NCBI GenBank assembly: GCA_964017195.1
Contig: OZ024891.1
Coordinates: 5,451,494-5,515,493 of the forward strand
Source of the DNA: Siderastrea radians
Taxonomy: Eukaryota; Cnidaria; Anthozoa; Scleractinia; Rhizangiidae
Length of the DNA stretch: 64,000 bases
Direction of reading: 5' to 3'
The position numbers and the translations under genes were made by a program. Position 1 is the stretch's first letter, and every line of letters starts with the position of its first letter. The notes under the pieces are model-generated. The model made no database searches. It was not told where the DNA came from and worked only from the letters and a program-made list of their open reading frames with translations. Shown here in pieces: positions 38,201 to 50,200 of this stretch.

Positions 38201-41200
38201 GTAAGAATCTATTTCATGAACGTGAACCGAAAATATCTCGACTCATTTCAATTCTAATTTAAGACGTGACAGATTTGCAAAACACATACAAACGTTTGCT
38301 AAAAAGCATTCTCAATTATCGTTTCGAGTGAAACTCCCAAACTCCCAACAAGGCAGCGTTAGCTTGTGTGCAGCCGGTCGCTTCCCTCAAGAAAAACCCA
38401 CATTTTCATTAAGTCCTTAGGGGAAGCCGGTGGATTTAATGCATGCCTGGGTTTGTAGGCTTACAGAAATACTATAGTAGCTGTTATTAGAAATTTTATT
38501 GGTTTTATTTAGTTTCTTACTGCACACGTGATTGTTGAGGTCATTTAGCCATATGATTTGCACAACAGAAGTAACTAATTTATTGTAAGCTATCAGTAAT
38601 TATTATTTATTATTAACATACTATACCTCCTGTGGGAAAAGTCCACAATTCCTATTTCTAAAAGATCTTCATCTTCCAAGACTCCATTCTGTGGCAAAAA
38701 CAATAACTTATTGAAAGGAATTTACACATAACAGAAGAAACAAAATCTAAAAAAGAAAAGAACAAAGGAAACATATAAAACAAGTTTTAAGCGGCAAAAG
38801 ACCTACCAAAAACTTTATGTCGTCAAATCCATTAGCCACCATGGCGGATTCATGCTGATCCAGATCCAGCGCTTTGAGCCAACCAGACACAGTGTCTGCC
38901 TTCCCTGTAATGCAACATGATGGGTCACGCTATTTTTAAGGTACTAGTCAGGCCTTTTTGGGTAATCATGTCAAGCTAGGTAATGCAATTAAAGTCGATT
39001 CTCTGACGCTAGATTACACCACCTCATACAACGTTAGTTGATCCCGTCACGCTATTTTAGGGAAGTCTGAGACACTTGGTCACACCATTCAAGGTGATGT
39101 TGTCACGCTGCCATGACAAAGTATTTGCGTTTTATGTGAAAACAAACCTGCATGTGCAATCTGTTCCTCTAATGTCTGAGGCACTTCAATCTGACCAATG
39201 GATTGCAAGAAAGCTTCAATCTAATGAAACAGCAGACAATATTATGAGAAAAGAAAACATAAATAAACTACGTGATGCGCATTCAACGTTTGAGGATAAA
39301 CCATTGTATAGCGTAACTACAACTCTCGTTTCTTCTGTTCTTAGGGAAAAGCAAAAGCTACAGAATGCATTCTTGAATAATACAAACAATACTTCTTGCA
39401 TTTCTCTACATCACCAACCAATGTACGATGAGCAAGTTTGCTTGTTACTTCATAGTGTCCTAGGATTTGTATGCACTGAATCTCGTGACGTAGGCTGCGT
39501 ATATTATTGCTCGAGCAATACTATACGCGTCTTACGCCATGCACGTGCGCACGTGCATGACGTAAGACGCGTGCATTATGGAGAGAGATATAATGTAATT
39601 CGCATCTGGCCAATAATAGCGCGCGCATTTCTTTGTAAAACTCTAATTGAGCCTGTGCTCTGAATACATTACATGAGCGACCCTCCCTCCCTTACGCTAC
39701 AAGAAAAGAGCTACTCCAGATAACAACAAATGCGAATACCTTTTCCCATTCTTCTCTCTCATCCAGAGGACTATCCGCTGGTAATGTACTTAACCTGTAG
39801 GAATCAGGCCTTTGCTGAGACTCATCACGCTTCACAACATTTCCGTTTTCCGCAGATTGACTCGTCTCGCCATTTTCTGCATTGTCACGTCGTTTAAACA
39901 AAACATTCTCATAAATCAACGGCGATGGCTTCACATCGCTCTCAGTCTCTGCTCCATCGGGTTCCTCACGTTTCTTTTGCGGTGCGTCTTCGTACGTGAA
40001 GAGGTCTTCTCGCGAGGAGTACGGTGAAAAACGCTTGTGCAGCTCCGCAAAATCGCTTTTCTTTGGGCTATCCTTCTTTGGTGTGATATCCGAGGGCTCC
40101 ACAACAGGCGGAAAACTGAACGGGTCTTGTTTCGCCTCTTCAAGTATGATAGTTCTTTTAGGTTCCTCAGGCATGGCATCAAATTCTTCATCGTACAAGC
40201 TATCACTTCGCGGAAGAATCTTCGGCTTTGATGCGTTCTGCAAATTTCGTCTTCGTGGTTTCGGAATCGGTGCCTTGCGTTTCTCACCCGAAGACTTGTG
40301 ATCTTTGGCATCTTCAGGCGCCTCTGGAATGGTCGACATATCAGATGGCTGGAAAGACCCCAGAGCTTCAAACACTGCGGCCGCAGCAGTCCTGGGTGAC
40401 GGGGGAGAAAATGGCGGAGTCATCACCGGTTCTGCAAAACTGGATCTCTCGCTAGAAGCAGCGCTGTCTTGGTTTACTGTCTCTCTGGGTCCTACTGCTG
40501 TAGCTGAAATCGTGCAGTATTCACCACTATAACGCGCCTGCCTGACTCTTTCCCAGTCTATTTCGCCCTTATCAGGGCCTTCAATGCGCACTTGTTCATA
40601 AGCATCTGCTTTGGGGGACTTCACAGGTGTCCCAGGTGACACAGGTTTCCCAGGCGATACTGGAGTCCATTCGGTATATTGGTTTTGTCTTCTTGGAGAA
40701 ACCTGTGGTTGCGCTGGTTCTTTTTCAATCCACTGCACTTCAGTGTTGTTTGGTGGCCGAGGTGGTAATGCTGGGGCTTCACGAGGAGGAAGAGGGGGAA
40801 CCTAAAAAACGAAAGTTGAATGTGGTGTACAATGAGAACTACATGTATTTTGGATAAGAAAAGCGGGGGGAAGGGGGCTCTCAAGCTAGTCATCCACGTT
40901 CTACTCGTTAATCTTGTTGCCTAGGGTTAATCCGTATTCATAATTAAAGCAAATTGGAAAAGTAGTTAACATTTTAAAGATATTTTGGCGCGGTTACACC
41001 TATCTAATACTGACACCGAAGGGACAAAAATGGGTGCTGTATTACGGAGGTAGAGTTTATAAATACGAAATCTGATCCAGCCCTGTCAAAATGATTTGCA
41101 GTAAGAGGAAGCATAATAAAAGCAGTAGGCCACAACGACTGGGTTTCCCTGCCTACTAGGAGGTTCATGGGGAAGTCCATTGTGAAGAAAGCGGCAAATA

Positions 41201-44200
41201 ATTGGCTGTAGACGACAAAATTGCTGCCTGACGGTACATTTTGACAGAGCCGAAGAGGTCCGATTGCATGCAGTTTTACCAAGAAGATTAACAACGGTTC
41301 TAGAGGAACTAAGATCTATGCGTAGAGGTTACACGGAAAAGTTGAATGATCGACTCATCACTGGTGAAATTTCTTCATTTGCATTCCACCTGAATGACCA
41401 TGCTCGCCATGACACATTTATTTGGTAAAAGTTAGACAAAATAGCACTTAGCCTCCCACGCAGTCATTTTTGGGGTAGACGTATTACACTCCTCCCTGCG
41501 TGCGAGGCTAAATAGTGCTTTGTAAGATTTTTATTCACAAGTTCAAGTGTAAGGAAAATCGCCTCCTTTGTGGGGGTTCTTTCAAAATTTCCATTGTCAA
41601 ACCCCTCCCATGGACAAAACATCCAAGTTTACAACTCAGCCAGCTTACCGGAGTCACTTCCTTTGGAGGAGGAGCAATCTCATACACAGACGGTGATCTA
41701 GTGGGAGGGACCTCATACAAAGGTGCTGACCCTGGAATGTTCCTTGCCCCAGAACCTGTCTGGGACCCTGTTCTCTGAGGACCAGTCATACTTAGAGTCT
41801 CGTAAGTTCCACCATATTTGCTCAGCTGCTCTTGAATCTCTGCTGGAGCTGAAAGTACTTCATAGCCGGCGTCTTCAGGAGGTGCCATGGGTACATAACC
41901 TGGCTGAGGAGCAAAGGGTTGCATCTCAGGTGCCGAGTCGCTTGGTTCAGTTTCTGGTTTTCTTAGCTGTACAAACTTGTATCCTTCAGCATTTGCTAGT
42001 GGGCATGCCTTATCTCCTTGCGGCCATGTAGGTGCCGTCGAAGCACGAGGTTCTTGGTAAGTTGCTTCCTCCTGAAGTAAAAGAAATAAATCGATAAATT
42101 AAAAGCTAATGCAGAAGAATCAAGCAAAGTGTTAGTAATTGAGAAGAAATGCCATCAATCAATCACTCACTCAATCAATCAATCAATCAATGCTTAGAGC
42201 GCTTTTCAAAAGAGTGTCGTAAAACCAAAACCAAAGTAATTACCCCAGCCAATCACAACAAACACAAATTACCCAATGAACCAATCAGAACTCGAAGCAA
42301 GTACATGTAACCGGCGTCAAGCGCGGGAAAACGCGTGCGAGCACGAGCAAGTCGCGACTGATTGGTTTGAGTTTTACTCCTGATTGGTCGAGAAAGTGGC
42401 GCGAAAGGTTTTAACCAATCACAGAGCGAAGTAAAGCAAAACCAAAGCAAAACACGAATTACTTTCGACACTCAATTGAAAACCGCTCTAATTTGGCACC
42501 GACATTGTTATTGTTAGGAAAAGGTAAAGGTAAAGTCGCACGTGAGCCACAGGAGACCCACGTGGCCGGAGCTTATCCTGGTTTCTGTAGCATGAAGCAA
42601 CTGAGAGTATTGCTTCTCCCCCCTGGATGGGATGGTAGTCCATCACAGGGTTACCCCCAGCAGTATGTCGCCGATACCCATTTTATACAAGAGACAATGT
42701 AGGGTAAAGTTTCTTGTCTAAGGAAACAACACGAAGGCAGGGACCGGGCGTCGAACCACCGACCTACAGATCTAATGTCCAATGCGCTATCCACTTCACC
42801 ACCGCGCCCCCACACATTGTTATGGTTAGGAGAGGTGGCTATTTTCAACGAAAAGAAAGTGTAAACTGTATTCAGTTTGTCAATCAATCAATCAATCAAT
42901 CAATCAGTTTGTCACGAACAGAGTCCTCAGCATGTAAGTCAAGCCTTTTAACCCTTTAAGCCCCAATATCCACATGCATATTCTCCTCACTGTTCTCCAT
43001 ATATTTCTTATGTTACAAGTTGGGAGAATTTGATTTAACATCAACACATTTCATTCATGTCTGGTGATCATTTCCTTTATTCTCTTGACCTGTATGTTTC
43101 ATCAACTAGTGATACTGTAAGGAGAAATCAGATTCTTGTCACTCTTGGGGCTTAAATGGTTAAACATTTACGGAAAACCCCCCAACAGGGCCTTAGCTTT
43201 TAGAGCCGGGAACCTTACCTGTGGAACTTGGCTTGGTGGAGGGACCACATCATAGGAAGGTCCTTCCATTGTAGCTTTACGTGCTGGGAAAGAAACCATG
43301 TCATAATCAGAGGCTCGCCGTTGCTGCTTATTTTCTTGCTGTAAAGCAGCAATGCTGGTATTTTCATACACATCTAAAGACCTGCCCCTGAATGATCTGG
43401 AGGGAGGGGTGGGACAGGGCATGGCATCACCCTCTTGCCCATTCCCTCTCTCCCTTAGGGACACTGATGGTGGAACTTCATAGACACTCTGCTGGGACAC
43501 TGCCCTGGGTTTAGGTTGAACAAAGTCGTAACTCTCGATGTTCTGTCTCTGGGACTGTGAATGTCGGCTGTTTGGCGGCGCACCAAGCAAGAAATAAGTA
43601 GGATTATCTTCACCAGCAATACCTTGAGAAAGAAAGAGATGAATCATATCTCATAGTCAAACTTTAAGCCATGAAAAATGGTATTAAAATTTCAGTCCAT
43701 TCAAAAGAAAGATGTGGGATACTTTCCAGTTGTGGTGCTTATTATGCTGAACAAGTCTGAGGATAAAATCCTTAAGTACAATTACAGTGTATAATTTTAT
43801 TTCAAATGAAAGCTACTGAACAGTACTTTCCTGTGGTACTTAACTCTTGAAATCCTGACTCACTTAGGTACGATCTTTAAAGTGAAGGTTATGAAGCGCT
43901 ACTTTCCTGTGGTGCTATTTATTATTCTGCACAAGATCAACAGTAAACATTTGAGTCCATGGATGAAATCCTAAGGTAAGACCATTTAACCTTTTAAACC
44001 CTAACAGTGACGAAAATAAAATTTCTCTTTACATCATCACTACTTGATCAAACGTTCAAGTGATGAGAATAAGGAAAGTGATCACTGTCGATGAGATGTC
44101 TTGATATTTAGACAAATTCTCCTCACTAGTCCTATAAGAAATGTATGAAGAACAGTAAGGAGAATATGTATTTTCATATCAGGGCTTAAAGGGTCAAACA

Positions 44201-47200
44201 ATTGCTATGAAGCCATACCTTCTTGTGGTACTGTTTCTGTGACAGCTCTGGGGTTCGGTTGAACAAAGTTGTAACTCTCGATGTTCTGTCTCTGGGACTG
44301 TGAATGTCGGCTGTTTGGAGGCTCACCAACCAAGAAATAATCAGAATTATCTTCACCAGCCATGCCTTGAAAAAGGAAACGATGAATCATATCACAAAAG
44401 GAGTGTTTACTTCGAAGCCATTCTAATCAAAGCTGTTTTGTACTTTTCCATGGTGCTGTTTATTGTGCTGCACAAGGTGGCTCTAGCCTACTAAAGTGTG
44501 ACCATTCAAATGAAAGCTACTGAGCAACACTTTTCTGTGGTGCTGTTTATTATGCTGCACAAGCTGGTTCTAAGTTTTGAGTCTGTGGATGAAATCCTAA
44601 AATGTGATCATTCAAATGAAAGCTACTGAGCAACACTTTTCTGTGGTGCTGTTTATTATGCTGCACAAGCTGGTTCTAACTTTTGAGTCTGTGGATAAAA
44701 TCCTAAAATGTGATCATTCAAATGAAAGCTACTGAGCAACACTTTTCTGTGGTGCTGTTTATTATGCTGCACAAGCTGGTTCTAACTTTTGAGTCTGTGG
44801 ATGAAATCCTAAAATGTGATCATTCAAATAAAAGCTACTGAGCAGTACTTTTCTGTGGTGCTGTTTATTATGCTGTACCTGGTGATTTTAACACTTAAGG
44901 AGGCTCGAAAGGGTTTTTTAGCTGCGAGCGGGAATCTAGCGTACACACCCCATAGCTAGAATGCACGCATCAGCTGAGTGAATCTAAATTTCTATCATAA
45001 GTCGTACGTGCAACATACTGGAAGTTAAAATGCCATGTAAAATCGCGCAAACCAGAAACAAAGCATGCATGAAACATTTGTTTTCATCTCTAAATCTTGC
45101 TGGGTGACCCATCCTGATTTTTTGCATGCATGTAACATTAAGTGTGCCAATTCAAATAGAAGCATTTGGAGGAAAGTTATTCAGTGGAATTTTTTAAATA
45201 ACTTTTTGCCATACCATCAGAGAAGTTGAAGAACTAAGGGAGCTTTCCAAAAATGCAATAAAAAGGGTAGGTCACTGACTTAGTTTTTCAGATAATTGGC
45301 AAAAAACTGATATTTGGAGGTTCTTTTTGTGGACCTTTATAGTTGCCTTGGTAATGGCTATGATGTCACAACCAGCCTTAAAGTATTGCCCGACAAAAGA
45401 GTTGTCAAGATATTCATAGTTTACCCATATGGTCAGAAATATTTCTTTGTAAACTTTCCTCCTTTTAAAAGGACTATAACAATTAAAAAACCCTTTCTGG
45501 ACACCTTAAAGGTTGTTTTCTAGGGTTGAGCTTGGCCACACCTGGGACTCAAAAGTTTAAGCGTTTGATGTACCTGATACGGGCAAAGTTTCACTTTCTA
45601 CTCCAGCAGTTGGAAATCCAAGACGAGAATAATCATCAAACGCTGCTGGAGGAGGAGCAGCATCTCTGATGGGCTTAAGACTATCCCCTTCTTGCCTGAC
45701 CTCAGCATAGGTACTGTCGGGACGTAATGGACACTTTGAGCTAGTGCCAGCCTCCTGCGTAGGATCCCCAAGGAGGGCATACCCATCTTGGATATTTTGT
45801 GGGGTCAGTGCAGGAGGTGACCCTGTGTTGGGTCCTTCAGCTGGTCCCAGGAGTGAATATCCTTTGCCAGTATGGGATAGCTGTACGGTGTTGGGAGTTC
45901 TTGCCTCAACCTCATCATATTTTGTCCAGTCAGGAGAAGGTGGTTTTTCTAATGACAAAACAACAAAGCACAGGTTTACCCTTGAGGCCGCAAAGTCAAC
46001 ACCCTGGCCCTTTAGGGTGGGGGTTGTGCATGCAGGACTGCCATAAAACTTTGAAAAATTGCCTCCACAAGGAAAGTGTGTACCGGTACTTTGAAGGTAG
46101 TCATAAACATTTGCCTCCCACAACTACTGTCATTAAGGTTACTCCGGACCTTCGCGGGTGTCCTCAGGGAAAAAATTCGTATGCACGCCGTTTTAAAGGA
46201 AAACACGGCAAACTATAATAACTGCGAGGATCTTCTTTACATTTATTTCTTCATTCCGCAGTTCAAATATATGAATTTCATATATTTATAACTTCATCTT
46301 CATCTTTCCCAGGTATATTACGAACCAATTTAATGACCAGCTCCCAGTTGGCTTGTTAGCTCAATTGGTCAGAGCGCTGCACCGGTATCGCAGAGGTCAG
46401 GGTTTGAATCCCGGCAAGCCTGATTTTTTTCAGGCTTTCTATTCGCAACTGCATAAGTTGCGTTAATAACTGCGAGGATCTTCTTTACATTATTTTATTT
46501 CTTCATTCCGCAGTTCAAATATATGAATTTCATAAATTTATAATTTCAAACTATATATCGTTGGAAAGCTTAAGAAATGTAGATTTCGAAAAAAAAACTA
46601 TAAATTGCCTGTTTCTTCAATTCCGCAAAAGAAAATCGCAAACAACCATGAAAATGACCATGGGTCATTCAATTGAATTAATAGGGTATCAAATTCAAGC
46701 GCACTGGCAAAATAACTGCAAAGTGTTAATCACAAAGGATCAGTCATCAAAAGTGTGTCTGCATTTTTCGATATTCTGACTGGTTATTTTTTAATTAATT
46801 TGTCAAGTTCGAGCAGCAAAGAATGCGAAGGGCATTGCATCGAAGATCGCCACGGGTGAAATATTAGAAATTTTAAAAATCCCGACACACTTTTGTTTCA
46901 CAACATCTAAGGAATGTTCACAGTAATCTGCCAAATTTTGGTACCCTATTAATTCATTTGTTTAATTGAATGACGCATGGTCATTTTGGCGGTCACTTTT
47001 GCAATTTTCTTTTGAGGAATTTGACTTTTTTAAATAGTTAGATAAATTTCCATACGATCTTTCATTAAAAAAAAAACTGCATAAAAAACTGTTATATCTG
47101 CCGATAGTAATTGCGCCTAAAAGATTTTTTGCATGTTAATTACTTAATTGAGCGATGACAGGTTCTGTCATATGGAAAATTAGCACACATGCGAAGTTGA

Positions 47201-50200
47201 CACACGATCGATGCACTTTGGTGATGCCTGGCAAAAGACCACGTAAACAATAGACAAGTGAGCGAGTAGACAGTCCACCAGCTAAATGAATCCGTAGAGG
47301 TTTTCTGCGGTTTATTTTGTCTTCCATGCTGATTTCCAGTGAAGAAGCAAAATGACTCTCATCATAACTAAAAGAAAGTAAATCAATATTAGGGACTGAA
47401 TAAAAGTAGCCGCCAGCACGTGGCACGGTTTGGAATCTGGCAGACCATGATTGTTTATATTACCGGACTAGTCTTTCGTAGAATGAAAGAATCACCGGTG
47501 AAAAATGTTTTCTTCCTTACCCAGCTAATGTCTTTTCTTCTAGCATCTTTTCCTTTGCATCGACATCGGAAGTCAAATTCTCGATGACGGCGCCCGCTCA
47601 CTCATCTGCCGCGTTTGTTTTTGTTCGCTTGGACGTTCTCGGCGACTTTCTGCGGACCTTGGGCATCGTTAATTGACCTGGTCAGAATTTCGAAGATTAG
47701 TCACGATTGCACGTTAACTCCTACGTCGAAATTTGAACGCCGTTATGGTAAATCAAATGATAATTTTGCGTTTACTAACCTGAGAGTTGGGGCTTCGCAC
47801 GTGCAGAAAGCGGTGTATTCAGGAGAATTATTTGCTGCCTTCACGGTCCCATTGTTAGAGAAAATTGATTCCTCTGCGGTGTCTCCTGAGGTGTTATAAT
47901 CCCGAGTATAATCTTATTACTCTTGGACGCAGCCGAAATTTTATTTTCCCTGTTTTTCGAAAGTAAAAAATAGGCGAGTTGAATGTGCATTTTGAATTCC
48001 AAGTCAGTCGCCCCTGGACCAAATTGGCTGAAATTTGGAGAGACTGTTGTCAGATAATTTTCCCAAAATACCGTGTTGGCGAATTCTTTTTATTCCTCTC
48101 ATTAAAAAGTTATGACTTTTTTTCCCTAGGCAGTTCTATTTTTTTCTCTTTTCCAACTTTATCTTGTAGTAAAAAAACTAACAAACGCACGTGTCAAAAA
48201 TCTGAGACACAGTTTTGGAGGTCAATGTGTGAAGAAACGAGTGCCGCGTTAATCGTTTTCTCCCAGCTAATTTTAGCGGGTGTTTAACTTGATTTATGCA
48301 GACATGTAGTTTTGTAGACTTATTCACATTTTTGAAACACGGTGAATTTTAACCGTTTAAAATAAAATTTGTTATAACCTGTAATTATTAAGCTTTCAAA
48401 AAAATGTATGGTTTATAGGGGTTTTTGCTAAAATAACGAGCGCTAAAGCGGACCGCGCGCGGAAAGTAAAATGGGTTATACTGATACCTTAATTAAGCTT
48501 TCCAACGATATATAGTTTGCCGTGCTTTCCTTTAAAATGGCGCGCATATGAATTTTTTTTCTGCAGGACACAGGAGGACACCCGCGAAGGTCCGGAGTAA
48601 CCTTAAGCCATTTCCAAACTCCAAGTAGCTAGCCATTTCTACTGTACAGTGTGATTGCCACTTACAATGGTTGGATTAAAGCTACTAATGGGTGATTGAA
48701 AGATAGTAATGACAACCCAGGGAGATATCCAGATAAAAACGACCCACCAGTGAAACTGAAACTGCTAGTGAAATAAAAACCTGAACTCGCTCGTGAAAAT
48801 CTTGTGCGCCATCCGAGCAACAAAAAGTGTATGGAGTAAGAATGCTGACCATTTCATGCGCCAAATCTAATGCAAATGAGCAAAAGTTATTGTTTTGACT
48901 AATATTCATTGGATTTGGCACATGAAAGGTTTAACACTTAAAACGTGCATAAGTGAGTAAGCGAGTAAGTGAGTTACTTGATACTGCAACTCCCAAGTGC
49001 AGTGAAATTTAAATGAAAACATTTCTTTAAAATCAATAGCCAATAATTGAATTAATGAATAAATGATTTGACAATGGCCTGTTCACAATGAACATTGGAT
49101 CTGTCCTAGCCTTGGGAAGCTTACTTTTACACACACACACACACACACATGGTTGGCAAAGTTTGTTAATAAAGTGATACACTGCTCATTTATTTGATCT
49201 CCTGATTATCCAGACTATCTTTGTGAGCTTAGTGAGTGCAAATAACCCGGGGTATCCCATCGATGGAAATTGATGATCGGTAAGGCAATCGATCAAGTGA
49301 ACATGTGTTCACGTTCTACACAAAAATTTTAATTTGGTCACTTCACGTTATAGTTGTGCATGGAACAACAAGGAAATGTACATGTACCAATTAACAGGTA
49401 TAACGCACGTGCAGAGTCATTGTTTTGTTAATTTGAGCTTTCATTTTGAGACATTCTCATTAGCCATCTCTGTCGTGTTTGCTTAAGATCTATAAAGCGA
49501 CAGAAGAGAGAGAAAATAAGTCTTATTCTCTCGTTAATATTCCGCAGAATGAATGGTTTCTTTCTTTTCAACTGCTAAGTTGAAACACCTTCACTGCGAT
49601 CATTTTCATATAATTCTATTTTTATCCGCAGTTAAAATATATGATTATTTCATATACTCATGTTCATTTCTCCATCTACGGGATAAATACGAATTCTCAA
49701 TTGACCAGCTCCCAGTTGGCTTGATAGCTCAGTTGGTTAGAGCGCTGCACCGCAGAGGTCATGGGTTCGATTCTGTTCAAGCCTGAATTTTTTCAGGTTT
49801 CTTTCTTTCCAACTGCTTAAGTTGAAACACCTTCACTGCGATGATCTTCATATATTTCGAAATAAAATCTGTTGACAATCTGTACGTGAAAAGATGTGAT
49901 ATGAAGTGCTTTTTCCATGGCTGTGAAATGGGAAAATATTCACGACCAATCAATACCAATCGATATCAATTAAGTTATTGATTGCTGTTGGAAATCGATG
50001 GCAATCGATAAAAGGTCACAAAGATCTGCATCATAGATTAATCATCGATTATCAATATCAATTGATTAATTGATATTGATTGATATCGATTGTTATTGAT
50101 TATTGATTTCATCGATTGGATACCCCAGGTAATAATCAAGGTTTGCTTGTAAAAACATTTTAAAGCACACCTAAGCAATAAAAGAGATGTATGTAAAGAA

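Larger units (their letters stand above)
36197..39220 (-). other. ANKS1: Tandem SAM domains of the ANKS1-like gene (exons 19-24)
   Basis: The first SAM domain runs over exons 39148-39220, 38807-38904 and 38637-38698 and reads VSGWLKALDLDQHE, ANGFDDIKFL, then DEDLLEIGIVDFSHRR. The second runs over 37921-38110 and 36498-36587 and reads LEDWLELICLREYFDVF, NGYTSMDRIHMLWEVEL, then VNLLGHRKRILASL. Order and sequence follow vertebrate ANKS1, where the SAM pair can bind the SAM domain of Eph receptors. Exon 19 (IEAFLQSIGQIEVPQ...) encodes the lead-in helix and was needed to restore phase between exons 18 and 20. The donor after 37921 is the weak GTTGGT. Exon 24 (36197-36358) encodes a polar spacer before the PTB domain. 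Confidence 0.92.
46137..48602. mobile_element. TTAA-flanked long-TIR element, ~2.5 kb
   Basis: GGTTACTCCGGACCTTCGCG...GGCAAACTATA is mirrored at the right end, arms being about 110 bases or more, and TTAA flanks both ends (46133-46136 and 48603-48606). A tRNA-derived repeat has inserted in the left arm. No long transposase frame is seen. It lies in the intron between exons 13 and 14 of the ANKS1-like gene. Confidence 0.75.

Noticed and set aside
39076..39663. 195-codon plus-strand open frame
   Set aside because: It is antisense to ANKS1-like exon 19 and crosses the palindrome at 39525-39572. No domain is recognisable, and the exon on the other strand explains part of its openness.
39931..40371. 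146-codon minus-strand frame overlapping ANKS1-like exon 18
   Set aside because: It is an alternative frame of the same strand. The exon 18 frame is longer, in phase with its neighbours and has clear motifs.
42160..42190. CRISPR-like short direct repeats
   Set aside because: It is a simple (AATC)n microsatellite without spacers, and the genome is eukaryotic.
46350..46420. Functional tRNA-Thr gene
   Set aside because: The loop could be read as a GGT anticodon, but position 33 is not T, the T-arm pairs badly, and the unit sits inside a repeat with a target duplication.
47615..47899. 94-codon plus-strand frame
   Set aside because: It lies inside the 46137-48602 TIR element with no recognised transposase motif or neighbouring exons.
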